The notes beneath the pieces were generated by a model, which was not told the origin of the DNA, searched no databases, and worked only from the letters and a program-made list of their open reading frames with translations. Below, in pieces: positions 51,064-59,707 of a stretch of DNA of 64,000 nt. Origin of the DNA: Pedobacter sp. Leaf194 (GTDB lineage Bacteria; Bacteroidota; Bacteroidia; Sphingobacteriales; Sphingobacteriaceae). Location: assembly GCF_001423945.1 (NCBI RefSeq), contig NZ_LMPU01000012.1, positions 1-64,000 on the forward strand. The letters are read 5' to 3'. The translations under genes and the position numbers were made by a program. Each line of letters begins with the position of its first letter. Positions within the stretch are counted from its first letter, which is position 1.

Positions 51064-53277
51064 TTAATTATTCTTAAAAGCTACATAAAAAGTAGAACCA
51101 ACATTAAGTTTGCTTTCAAACCAAACTCTTCCATTATGCTTTTCAACTACCCGTTTTACAATAGCAAGCCCTACCCCTGTTCCCTCAATGTCTTTAACAT
51201 TATCCATCCGCTTAAAAAGCTCAAAAACTCTGTCGTAATAACGGTTATCAATTCCTATACCATTATCTTTAACAGCGTAAATCGTTTCATTACCATCTAT
51301 ATACGCAGAAACCTCAATCTTGGGTTTATCAACCATCAGCGAATATTTTACGGCATTGCCAAGTAAATTTGTAAATACCTGGGCAATCATTGTTTTATCT
51401 CCTTTTATATCTGGCAATTGCCCTAAAATAAGTTCGGCTTTGTCTGCTTTAAAAGCCGACCATACCTCAACGCTCACCTCCTGAACGAGGGCTTGCATTT
51501 CGACGGTTTCAAAATTGATTTCAGAGCGGCCAACCCGGGCGAGGTTGAGAATTTCTTTTATCAAAAAATTCATCTTATCTGCGCCTGCTAAAATCCTACC
51601 TAACATTTTTCTTCCGTTTTCGTCGATGCTTTTATTCTTGAGCATCAACTCGGCATACGTTTTTATTGAGGTTAAAGGCGTTCGTAAATCATGAGATATG
51701 GTGTAACTAAAGGTATCAAGCTCCTCGTAAGCAGATTGAAGCTTTTCATTTAACAACCTTATCTCATTGGCCTTTTTGTTCAAATCTGTAATAATTATCT
51801 CCCGGATACGCAACACGGATGAAATCTCCTCCTGAAGCCACTTTTCAGATGTATTATTTACGACCTGAGCCCAGGTTTCGAAAGATTTTCTGGGCGACAG
51901 ACTCAGCAATCCGTTTTCTGAGGGTGTTACTGGTTTTTCAGGATTCCCAGCCCAGTTAACAGTTTCTATTTGCTCAGGTTTAAACCAGATAATCATTTCA
52001 TTAAGTTCTTTACTTAATGAACAGGATAAAATCCCTGAAGCAACATTCTTATAGTTTTTCGCCGGATGAAATATTTCGGATAACCTGTGTGTATAATAAA
52101 CGGACTCATCAGTACTGGATTTCAACCATTCGGCCAACTCCAAAATATCTGCGCTGTCGGGTACTTCGCCAATTGTTTTTAATTCGTTCTCAAAAACGAG
52201 CGCAACACCGGTTGCTTTTGTAACATTTAATATTGTTCGCTTATGGCAGGTTAACGCATCCGTTAAATACTTGTCGCGGTTTAACTGGTCTGAAAGTATA
52301 TTTGCGGTCTCTTTAAATTGTTGCACAATTTCAGAATCTTCCTCACCCTGTCGATATTCAAGTGCTGAAGAAAGAATTTGCCCGATTAATTTAGAACCTT
52401 CGCGGGCCTTGTAATCTATAAATTTCGGACTGTAGTTGTGGCAGGCAATCAGCCCCCACAATTCGCCATGCGAAATCAGCGAAATACTAAAGCTGGATTG
52501 TACGCCCATATTTTTCAGGTATTGAATATGTATCGGCGAAACGGCTCGCAAACTGCTGTTTGTTAAATCCAGTGGATGCTCATCCCTAAAGGTTATAATT
52601 TCGGCATCCAGTGTGTTAACGTTTGCAATTAGCCTGGTCAAATTGAGTTTATAAAGTTCTCTGGCTTGTTTTGGAATATCAGAAGCCGGATAGTGCAATC
52701 CAAAAAATGGCTCCAGCTTTTCTTCTTTTTCTTCCGCGACAACTTCACCATGGCCATCATCGAGGAACTTGTAGATCATTACGCGGTCGTAACCGATTAG
52801 TTGTTTTACCTCGGTAGCTGCACGCTTTAGCAATGCAGAAACGCTTTTTCCCTGCAACATAGCAGAAGCCGAACGCCCGATTGAACTTTGTAAATCGTAT
52901 TGTAAGGTTACTGGCTCGAACTCCAAGAGCCAGTCATGCGAAGAAGATGTTATTACTAAATAGAACGGACGATCGTTAATTTCCAGGGGATGAGGGGCAA
53001 TTGCATCGAAGCTTTTTCTTATGATGCCAAGTTTTAACAAATCCTCTACACTAAAATGTGGGTCTTGTTGTTTAATAAATTTATCGATGATGTTTAATGG
53101 CATCTCCAACAAATCCTTTGGCGGGCAATTGAGAAAGGCCTGCGCATTCTCGCTGATGTAAGAAATTTTGCCTGTTGATTTATCGACAGCAATTAAAAAA
53201 CCATGAGATTGTACTTTTCCGGGAATGTGGATAGGTTCTTTATCACAATTCGTTAGATCTACAGAGAATTTATTCAT
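51064..53277 (-). CDS. bphP: bacteriophytochrome histidine kinase
   Basis: The 737-residue cytoplasmic red/far-red light sensor has the order PAS (about 10-120), GAF (135-305), PHY (320-500), HisKA (515-585) and HATPase (620-735). The biliverdin-binding Cys is C11 in TNCDKEPIHIPG. The GAF motif PASDIP is at 197-202, with chromophore-pocket His at H250 and H280. The PHY tongue motif PRKSF is at 462-466, and the phospho-acceptor His is H529 in YTISHDLRTPL. All photochemical key residues are kept, so it should be functional. A well-formed promoter lies at 53293-53322. Confidence 0.96.
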   Translation of the reverse strand: MNKFSVDLTNCDKEPIHIPGKVQSHGFLIAVDKSTGKISYISENAQAFLNCPPKDLLEMPLNIIDKFIKQQDPHFSVEDLLKLGIIRKSFDAIAPHPLEINDRPFYLVITSSSHDWLLEFEPVTLQYDLQSSIGRSASAMLQGKSVSALLKRAATEVKQLIGYDRVMIYKFLDDGHGEVVAEEKEEKLEPFFGLHYPASDIPKQARELYKLNLTRLIANVNTLDAEIITFRDEHPLDLTNSSLRAVSPIHIQYLKNMGVQSSFSISLISHGELWGLIACHNYSPKFIDYKAREGSKLIGQILSSALEYRQGEEDSEIVQQFKETANILSDQLNRDKYLTDALTCHKRTILNVTKATGVALVFENELKTIGEVPDSADILELAEWLKSSTDESVYYTHRLSEIFHPAKNYKNVASGILSCSLSKELNEMIIWFKPEQIETVNWAGNPEKPVTPSENGLLSLSPRKSFETWAQVVNNTSEKWLQEEISSVLRIREIIITDLNKKANEIRLLNEKLQSAYEELDTFSYTISHDLRTPLTSIKTYAELMLKNKSIDENGRKMLGRILAGADKMNFLIKEILNLARVGRSEINFETVEMQALVQEVSVEVWSAFKADKAELILGQLPDIKGDKTMIAQVFTNLLGNAVKYSLMVDKPKIEVSAYIDGNETIYAVKDNGIGIDNRYYDRVFELFKRMDNVKDIEGTGVGLAIVKRVVEKHNGRVWFESKLNVGSTFYVAFKNN

Positions 53278-53292
53278 AAATAATTGTTGCTA

Positions 53293-53322
53293 CAAAAATA
53301 TTAGAAATTTCCAATTATCAAA
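53293..53322 (-). promoter_or_regulatory. Bacteroidota promoter for bphP
   Basis: On the minus strand TTTG (53322-53319) is followed after 18 bases by TATTTTTG (53300-53293), which matches the -33/-7 consensus. The start codon is about 15 bases further. Confidence 0.7.
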
Positions 53323-53365
53323 TACGTAATTCATTTAAGAAAAATTCTATTTTAGTAATTTCGGT

Positions 53366-53394
53366 TTTGCTGTTTACTTTTTATTATATATTTG
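53366..53394 (+). promoter_or_regulatory. Bacteroidota promoter for divergent response regulator
   Basis: TTTG at 53366-53369 and TATATTTG at 53387-53394 are 17 bases apart. The TTG start follows at 53417, so this promoter and the bphP promoter lie back to back. Confidence 0.65.
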
Positions 53395-53416
53395 TTAAAA
53401 TTTTAATGTTATCCCG

Positions 53417-53794
53417 TTGGCGAAAAAAAATATTTTGGTTGTTGAAGATAACCATGCAATTTTAGATGTTATTACACTTATTCTGGAAAGTGAAGCTTTT
53501 AATGTTACTGGTTTAAATAAAGGTGCTGATTTTATAAGTCATGTTCAGGATTTTAAGCCCCATGTTATTATAATGGATATTATGCTTCCTGATATAGATG
53601 GACGCGTTTTATTGAAGGAGTTGAAGAATGATGCCACAACAAACCACATTCCAGTGTTAATGATATCGGCCAGGTATAATTCTACAAATTATATACTGGA
53701 TGACGTTCCTGCAGATGACTTTATGGCAAAACCTTTCAATATAGATGAGTTGATGGATAAAATTTATTCGCTGTTAAAGCAATCTGCAATTTAA
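53417..53794 (+). CDS. single-domain response regulator (divergent from bphP)
   Basis: The 125-residue receiver domain has the acidic pair VVEDNH, phospho-acceptor Asp in VIIMDIMLPDIDG, the switch residue in VLMISARYN and Lys in FMAKPFNIDEL. It has no output domain. The start is TTG 53417 (encoding MAKKNILVVEDN), placed just after a good promoter. Its position back to back with bphP suggests, but does not prove, that it is a second partner of the same kinase. Its stop overlaps the stop of the convergent mscS gene (TTAA at 53791-53794). Confidence 0.9.
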   Translation: MAKKNILVVEDNHAILDVITLILESEAFNVTGLNKGADFISHVQDFKPHVIIMDIMLPDIDGRVLLKELKNDATTNHIPVLMISARYNSTNYILDDVPADDFMAKPFNIDELMDKIYSLLKQSAI

Positions 53795-54597
53795 TCGGGC
53801 ATACCCGGAAGTTTGATACCACCATTCTTTAAGTTTTGCATTAATTCCTTTTGGAAAACTAGCTTGGTGTCCATAAAGCCATGCGCCTTTACCCAAACGT
53901 TCAGGCTCACTTTGAAGCCGCTATCGTCTAACACAGAGACACCTATTCTACGCTCAGGTGTTTTTAAACAGTTTTTAAATTCTTCGACCGTTTTGTTAAA
54001 AATTGCTTCGACCTTGTCGTAATCTATGCCGTAACTAAACTTAATTTCGATATCCAACCTGCGGCTACCCTTTTTACTAATGTTGAGAATAACCTCATTA
54101 GATAGCTTCGAATTCGGAATCACCACCGTCCTGTTATCGAAAGTTGTAATGATGGTATAAAATATTTCAATTGAGGTAACAATGCCTTCCTGCCCTTGTG
54201 CAACAACATTATCGCCGACTACAAATGGCTTTAACAATAAAATAAGCACGCCGCTGGCGAAGTTTTGAAGTGTACCAGATAAGGCGAGTCCGGCGGCTAC
54301 TCCAATTCCCCCAATTAATACGGTGAGAAATGTAAGCTCTATGCCGATAATTTGCATTACCGTTAGAACCAGCAATATTCTAAGCGTGATTACAGTAAGG
54401 CTGGCTAAGAACGGCCTGAGCGAGGGATTTACCTCTTTCCGGTGCATCCCGTTTGCAAGCCATTTCCCTAATAACTTTATTAGCCACAGCCCAATAAAAA
54501 GCAGAACAATACCTAATATAACCGACGGTCCTTTTAATATTAACCAATCATACACTTTATCATAAAATCGATCGATAGTACTTGCATCTAATTTCAT
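53791..54597 (-). CDS. mscS: small-conductance mechanosensitive channel (MscS family)
   Basis: The 268-residue inner membrane protein has three membrane helices and the pore-lining TM3 GVAAGLALSGTLQNFASGVL, followed by the beta domain (VGDNVVAQGQEGIVTSIEIF, NRTVVIPNSKL) and the C-terminal alpha/beta domain. It opens under membrane tension to release solutes during osmotic downshock. It is of the usual short form (E. coli MscS has 286 residues). Confidence 0.93.
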   Translation of the reverse strand: MKLDASTIDRFYDKVYDWLILKGPSVILGIVLLFIGLWLIKLLGKWLANGMHRKEVNPSLRPFLASLTVITLRILLVLTVMQIIGIELTFLTVLIGGIGVAAGLALSGTLQNFASGVLILLLKPFVVGDNVVAQGQEGIVTSIEIFYTIITTFDNRTVVIPNSKLSNEVILNISKKGSRRLDIEIKFSYGIDYDKVEAIFNKTVEEFKNCLKTPERRIGVSVLDDSGFKVSLNVWVKAHGFMDTKLVFQKELMQNLKNGGIKLPGMPD

Positions 54598-54620
54598 AAA
54601 ACGGGTAACAGCAGATATTT

Positions 54621-54773
54621 TTATGGTTTTTTATGTTTTACTGAGGAATCTTTGTTAACACTAACTTTCTTAGCGTCTTTTGCGGAGGTGGTGTTTTCAT
54701 CAGCGCCTTTTGCTTTTGACGTTTTCGGTGCAGTAGCCTTGCTACGCTCTGCCGAAGTTTTAGAACCTTTCAT
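54621..54773 (-). CDS. small Lys/Ala/Ser-rich protein, 50 residues
   Basis: An ATG at 54773 opens a 50-residue frame: MKGSKTSAERSKATAPKTSK, then a low-complexity tail with many Lys, Ser and Asp, ending VKHKKP. It is highly basic and likely disordered, and could bind nucleic acid like histone-tail proteins. It starts five bases after the stop of the SpoIIAA-like gene on the same strand, which supports it being a real, coupled gene. No family is recognised. Confidence 0.55.
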   Translation of the reverse strand: MKGSKTSAERSKATAPKTSKAKGADENTTSAKDAKKVSVNKDSSVKHKKP

Positions 54774-54778
54774 AATTA

Positions 54779-55144
54779 TTAATTTTCTACTAACCAAGCT
54801 TTAGCCTCTTCAAGCTCTTCTGGCTTAAATCCTTTAGAGGTGCCAGGGGTGGCAACTGTAAATACATCCGTAAACCACTCCACTCCTTTCTCGGCAGTTA
54901 CTACCGCTATTTTTTTCCACTTTGTAAAATTCTGCAAACCCGCTTTCGCATCTTGTACCCAGGCACCGGCAGTAAACTGTTTTACATCGGTTTCTAAAAC
55001 CAATAAATATCGTATTTCATCGAACTTTTCTGCAGTTCTTTTAAGTCCGGGTAGCAAAACATTTTTAATGTCTTCACTATCAACTTCGCCTGTTGCCCTT
55101 ACTCCAAATACGTTATCCGGTAATCCTGTAATCTCTGTCAACAT
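54779..55144 (-). CDS. SpoIIAA-like (STAS-like) protein
   Basis: The 121-residue protein matches the SpoIIAA-like family: DNVFGVRATGEVDSEDIKNV, then RYLLVLETDVKQFTAGAW and KWKKIAVVTAEKGVEWF, ending with the helix EELEEAKAWLVEN. The fold resembles STAS domains, and some members bind lipid-like ligands. Its role here is unknown. The 50-residue basic gene follows directly. Confidence 0.85.
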   Translation of the reverse strand: MLTEITGLPDNVFGVRATGEVDSEDIKNVLLPGLKRTAEKFDEIRYLLVLETDVKQFTAGAWVQDAKAGLQNFTKWKKIAVVTAEKGVEWFTDVFTVATPGTSKGFKPEELEEAKAWLVEN

Positions 55145-55293
55145 AATTTTATTGTTTGTAGATAGTAGAACACCCTTTTAGTTGAAGATGTTTGGAAATT
55201 GGTAAAATTCTAAGAAGTTGTAAGTGAGCTAAAACAGTTATCTGCCTGACGGCGTTATAGAATCATCATTTAATTAAAATAAAAATTAACCTT

Positions 55294-56412
55294 ATGAAAA
55301 ACACTTATCCAATCCTTACTGCCCTGGCGCTATCGGCCACACTAGCCATGTCTGCCTGCAACAGTGAGCAAAAAAATACATCGCAAAGCGATTCTTCTGT
55401 AAAAGACTCGATGGCATCCGCATCATTAAAACCTGCCGGACCAGCACCTGAATGGGGCAAAAGTATAAAACCCGAAATGCAGACTGTAATTGAAAAGCTG
55501 GTGAGCTACGGAGATAAGCCAATTGAAACATTAGATGCAACCTCGGCCCGCAAAAACCACACGCCAACAGATGCTGTTATGGATGTTGCAAAGTTAAATA
55601 ATATTGCGATTCCTGCTGCAAAAGTAGATACAACCGGAAACGACATCGTAGTTTCAGGCGGTAAAATCCATGTAAGAATATATACGCCGAAAGAAGGAAA
55701 AGGTCCGTTTCCATTGATTGTTTATTACCATGGCGGTGGCTTTGTAATTGCAGATCTCGATGTTTATAATGCATCGGCACAAGGGTTAGCGGAACAGGTT
55801 GGTGCGATTGTAGTTTCTGTTGCCTATCGCCTTGCACCGGAACATAAATTTCCGGTTGCACACAATGACGCTTTTGCAGCCTATGAATGGGCGGTTAAAA
55901 ATGCTGCATCTTTAAAAGCAGATCCTGCAAAAATTGCCGTAGTTGGCGAGAGCGCCGGTGGAAATTTAGCTGCGAATGTGTCAATAATGGCAAGAGACAA
56001 ACATATAATGGTTCCGGTGCATCAGGTTTTGGTATACCCGATTGCTCAGGCAGATATGAATACCGAATCTTATAAAATGTATGCGGATGCAAAACCACTG
56101 AATAAAGCAATGATGAGCTGGTTTACTGAAAAGTATTTAACCACAATGATTGAAGCACAGAATCCGAAAATATCATTGGTTAATGCAAACCTAAAAGGAT
56201 TGCCAACAACAACGATAATTACCGCAGAAATTGACCCTTTGCATGATGATGGTGTTATGCTGGCAAACAAACTTTCTGATGCTGGCGTTAAGGTAAACAG
56301 CAGAAACTATGAGGGTGTTACGCATGAGTTTTTTGGAATGGCACTTGTTGTACCAGAAGCTAAAGCTGCTCAGGCCTATGCTGGAGAACAATTAAAGGCT
56401 GCATTTAAATAA
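55294..56412 (+). CDS. lipoprotein alpha/beta-hydrolase (HSL-type esterase/lipase)
   Basis: The 372-residue protein has a lipoprotein-like signal with Cys at residue 22 (LAMSACNSEQK). The oxyanion motif HGGGF is at 144-148 and the nucleophile Ser218 is in GESAGG (216-221). The Asp (AEIDPLHDDG) and His (GVTHEFFGM) complete the triad of hormone-sensitive-lipase-like (family IV) esterases. It should hydrolyse short-chain esters in the periplasm or at the outer membrane. It ends at a strong bidirectional terminator. Confidence 0.93.
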   Translation: MKNTYPILTALALSATLAMSACNSEQKNTSQSDSSVKDSMASASLKPAGPAPEWGKSIKPEMQTVIEKLVSYGDKPIETLDATSARKNHTPTDAVMDVAKLNNIAIPAAKVDTTGNDIVVSGGKIHVRIYTPKEGKGPFPLIVYYHGGGFVIADLDVYNASAQGLAEQVGAIVVSVAYRLAPEHKFPVAHNDAFAAYEWAVKNAASLKADPAKIAVVGESAGGNLAANVSIMARDKHIMVPVHQVLVYPIAQADMNTESYKMYADAKPLNKAMMSWFTEKYLTTMIEAQNPKISLVNANLKGLPTTTIITAEIDPLHDDGVMLANKLSDAGVKVNSRNYEGVTHEFFGMALVVPEAKAAQAYAGEQLKAAFK

Positions 56413-56423
56413 TTATAAAGCAC

Positions 56424-56462
56424 AAAAAAAAAGGGAACCAATCATGGTTCCCTTTTTTTTTT
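56424..56462. terminator. bidirectional terminator between esterase and ku
   Basis: Stem GGGAACCA (56433-56440) / TGGTTCCC (56445-56452) is flanked by A9 on the left and T10 on the right, so it can stop both convergent transcripts. Confidence 0.9.
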
Positions 56463-56469
56463 GTAATTA

Positions 56470-57240
56470 TTAAGCTCCTTTCTTAGAACCCAAACTCTGC
56501 ATAAGCTGATCGTATAAGTCATCACTGGTCGCTTTCTGCGGCTTGATTTTCTTCACAGTTGCCCGTTTACCTTTAGCTTTTGCTTTAATGATTTTAAGTA
56601 GCTCATCACTGTAATCATCTTTAAAAGCACTCAAATCGAATTTTGAACTATACTGTTTTATTAGCGCAAGGCCAACATCCATTTCTTTCTTTGTAATCGA
56701 AATATCTTCAACTTTCGTAATTTCAGACAAATCTCTAATTTCCTGTTGAAAGCGTATTTTTGTAACAACGATAACGCCATCCATGGGATGAATTACGCAA
56801 AGGTTTTCAGTGTTTCGAAGTACAAACCTTGCTACACCTGCTTTTCCTGATTTCTCCAAGGCCTTTAACAATAAAGCATAAGCTTTTCTACCCTGTTTTT
56901 CAGGCTCCGTGTAATATGATGTTTCGTAGTATACAGGATTAATTTCCTTGATGTCAACAAAGTTTTCTAGCTCAATGATTTTCGTTTTCTCTGGTGCCGC
57001 TTCTTCAAAGTCGTGCTTATCAAGAATTACGTACCTATCTTTTAAGAAATACCCTTTAACAATTTTATCGTAGGGAACCTCCTTCTGGCTATTCTCATTA
57101 ACGCGAAGAAATTTAATTTTCCCGTGGTCGCGTTCGTCAAGCATATCGAGATCAAGGTTGCTATTTTGCACACCAGAAAACAACTTAACAGGGATATTTA
57201 CCAATCCAAATCCAATGGAACCTTTCCAAATCGACCTCAT
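56470..57240 (-). CDS. ku: non-homologous end-joining protein Ku
   Basis: From the ATG at 57240 the protein has 256 residues and starts MRSIWKGSIGFGLVNIPVKL, the bacterial Ku signature. DMLDERDHGKIKFLRVNENS, ELENFVDIKEINPVYYETSYY and the minimal Ku core follow, ending in a Lys-rich tail (KAKGKRATVKKIKPQKATS). It forms a homodimeric ring on DNA ends and recruits LigD. No ligD is in the window, so the ligase partner must lie elsewhere. It is divergent from the glycosyltransferase gene. Confidence 0.95.
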   Translation of the reverse strand: MRSIWKGSIGFGLVNIPVKLFSGVQNSNLDLDMLDERDHGKIKFLRVNENSQKEVPYDKIVKGYFLKDRYVILDKHDFEEAAPEKTKIIELENFVDIKEINPVYYETSYYTEPEKQGRKAYALLLKALEKSGKAGVARFVLRNTENLCVIHPMDGVIVVTKIRFQQEIRDLSEITKVEDISITKKEMDVGLALIKQYSSKFDLSAFKDDYSDELLKIIKAKAKGKRATVKKIKPQKATSDDLYDQLMQSLGSKKGA

Positions 57241-57379
57241 ATTAAAATTTTTTAGAAATTGCCTTATTAACAAGTTTGCAAATGGTATTGTTTGAATTTT
57301 CTTGGTTCATAATTTCCCCAATTCCAAACCATTTGTGTGTTTCAATGTTATTTCAATATCTAATCTTTTGAAATAGTAT

Positions 57380-59650
57380 ATGAAAATTGCCTACATTTCC
57401 ACCTATCCACCACGAGAATGTGGTTTAGCAACGTTTAATCAGAATTTGGTTAATGCTTTAGGTTTAAATCCATCCTACGATGCTAATAAAAGTTTCATCG
57501 TGGCAATGAACGAATCGGATAATCTTGACGAACACGCCTATCCAAAAGAAGTTAAATTTATTATCCGACAGCAAAACCAACAAGATTATATAGACGCTGC
57601 CGACTTTATCAATAAAAGCGATGTTGACACCTGCATAATCGAACATGAGTTTGGTATTTACGGCGGCAACAGTGGTGTATTTCTATTATCATTGATAAAT
57701 AATTTACAAAAACCTTTTATAACAATCCTGCATACGGTTTTGAAAGACCCAAGTTTTATGCAGCAAACTATTATTAAAGAGATTTCATTGAAGTCATCTA
57801 AAATAGTAGTGATGAGCAAAAAGGCTGTCCTATTTTTAACAAGCATTTACCAGATTCCTCAAAAATCTATTGAGTTAATTGAGCATGGTGTTCCTGATTT
57901 GGAACCAATTCCTGGTAATGAGGTTGCAAAAAGTGATTTATTTAAACAACGCAAAGTCTTGTTTACCTTTGGGTTGATAAGCAGAAATAAAGGGCTGGAA
58001 ACCGTAATCAAGGCGCTTCCGTCAATTGTTGAGCGTCATCCAGATGTGCTGTATGTTATTTTAGGAAATACTCATCCTGGTGTTGTAAAGCATAATGGAG
58101 AGGAGTATCGCGACAGCTTAAAATCTTTAGCCAAAGAACTGGGCGTAGAAAATAACATCGCATTTGTAAACAAATTTGTTTCGGAAGAGGAGTTGCACCA
58201 ATATTTAACGGCCTGCTATGTTTACATTACGCCATACCTGAACGAGGCGCAAATTACCAGCGGAACGCTTTCTTATGCAGTTGGTGCAGGCGCCGCCGTG
58301 GTTTCTACACCTTACTGGCATGCGCAGGAACTCCTTGCAGATAACAGGGGCAAATTGTTTGATTTTAAAGACGATATCCAACTTGCTCAAATCGTTAATA
58401 CGCTTCTTGATGATGAAAACAAACACCGTGAACTAAAGAACAATGCTTACCAATATGGGCTAAAGTTGCGCTGGCCTGCAATTGGCAATGTTTACCTCAA
58501 AGTTTTAAGAAACGCACTAACAGATGGTAAAAAGCCGGGAAGAACGATACCCCCAATCATTGATGTAGACAATATGCCGGCTTTAAACCTGAATCATGTT
58601 GCCCTACTTACTGATGATACCGGTATTATTCAACATGCAAAGTTTGGAATACCAAATCTAAAAGAAGGTTATTGCATTGATGACAATGCCAGGGCACTAA
58701 TTTTATCGCTGTTAGCTTACGATCAGGATAAAAATCAAAAAGCCTTGAAATTAATGCCCGTTTACCTGAGTTTCATTCAATATATGCAACGTGAGGATGG
58801 AAATTTCAGAAACTTTTTAAGCTTTAACCGTAGCTATCTTGATGAGGTCGGTTCTGAAGATTCGTTTGGCAGAACAATCTGGTCTTTAGGTTACTTAATC
58901 TGCACCGGCCCGAATAACTCGTACAGAGAATTTGGTAAGGAATTATTCTCGAACTCGGTGCCGCATTTCAAAGACTTGAAATACCTTCGTGCTATTGCAA
59001 ACACAATTATTGGTATATCATACTATCTCTGTGCTCACCCTGGTGATGAACTTTTAGTAAAAGAAATCAACAGACTGGCGAAAACCTTGACCGAATCGTA
59101 CAAACAACACAAAGATGGAGAATGGACCTGGTTTGAAGACATCCTGACCTATGACAATGCAATTTTGCCACTAGCCTTGCTCAGTCACTATGAGGCAACC
59201 AACAATAAAGAATCTTTTAATATAGCAATGGAAAGCATTGCGTTTTTAAATAGCTTTTCATTTGAGAATGGATATTTAAATCCGGTTGGAAATGATGGCT
59301 GGATGAAGAAACATGGCAAGAACCCGGTTTACGACCAGCAGGCACTAGAGACCATGGCAATGGTTTTAATGTATTCGAAAGCATTCGAAGTTACAAAAGA
59401 CGATAAATACTTAAGTTTAATGCAATTAAGCTACGAATGGTTTTTAGGGAAAAACAGTTTGCACATTCCACTCTATGATTTTGAAACGCATGGTTGTGCA
59501 GATGGTTTACAGTTTAACAGTGTGAACAGAAACCAGGGCGCTGAAAGCACGCTTGCCTATTTTATCTCACATCTTACTGTTTTAAAGGCTGCTGAAATCG
59601 AATTTCAGACTTTATCATCTCCACTAGTGGATGAAGAGAAATGTATTTGA
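57380..59650 (+). CDS. GT4 glycosyltransferase fused to a helical glycosidase-like domain
   Basis: The 756-residue protein has an N-terminal GT-B, GT4-like domain at about 1-380: YISTYPPRECGLATFNQNLV, EHEFGIYGG, LFTFGLISRNKGLETVIKAL and PYLNEAQITSGTLSYAVGAG near the donor site. A second domain at about 390-745 is all-helical, with IDDNARALILSLLA, WTWFEDILTYDNAILPLALL and an NQGAEST segment. This is the layout of an (alpha/alpha)6 barrel with acidic and aromatic pocket residues. It is convergent with a GH130-like gene, with a shared terminator. The donor is likely a nucleotide sugar such as GDP-mannose, by inference from context only. Confidence 0.85.
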   Translation: MKIAYISTYPPRECGLATFNQNLVNALGLNPSYDANKSFIVAMNESDNLDEHAYPKEVKFIIRQQNQQDYIDAADFINKSDVDTCIIEHEFGIYGGNSGVFLLSLINNLQKPFITILHTVLKDPSFMQQTIIKEISLKSSKIVVMSKKAVLFLTSIYQIPQKSIELIEHGVPDLEPIPGNEVAKSDLFKQRKVLFTFGLISRNKGLETVIKALPSIVERHPDVLYVILGNTHPGVVKHNGEEYRDSLKSLAKELGVENNIAFVNKFVSEEELHQYLTACYVYITPYLNEAQITSGTLSYAVGAGAAVVSTPYWHAQELLADNRGKLFDFKDDIQLAQIVNTLLDDENKHRELKNNAYQYGLKLRWPAIGNVYLKVLRNALTDGKKPGRTIPPIIDVDNMPALNLNHVALLTDDTGIIQHAKFGIPNLKEGYCIDDNARALILSLLAYDQDKNQKALKLMPVYLSFIQYMQREDGNFRNFLSFNRSYLDEVGSEDSFGRTIWSLGYLICTGPNNSYREFGKELFSNSVPHFKDLKYLRAIANTIIGISYYLCAHPGDELLVKEINRLAKTLTESYKQHKDGEWTWFEDILTYDNAILPLALLSHYEATNNKESFNIAMESIAFLNSFSFENGYLNPVGNDGWMKKHGKNPVYDQQALETMAMVLMYSKAFEVTKDDKYLSLMQLSYEWFLGKNSLHIPLYDFETHGCADGLQFNSVNRNQGAESTLAYFISHLTVLKAAEIEFQTLSSPLVDEEKCI

Positions 59651-59667
59651 GCCGCTGATAGTTAAAC

Positions 59668-59703
59668 AAAAAAAGGCTGACAAATTTGTCAGCCTTTTTT
59701 TTT
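59668..59703. terminator. bidirectional terminator between GT4 and GH130 genes
   Basis: AGGCTGACAAA (59674-59684) and TTTGTCAGCCT (59685-59695) form a perfect palindrome, flanked by A7 on the left and T9 on the right. Confidence 0.88.
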
Positions 59704-59707
59704 GAAC

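Noticed and set aside
49992-53277. Photosynthesis gene cluster associated with bphP
   Set aside because: No bch, crt, puf or rhodopsin genes are present; the operon looks like a sensory system in a heterotroph.
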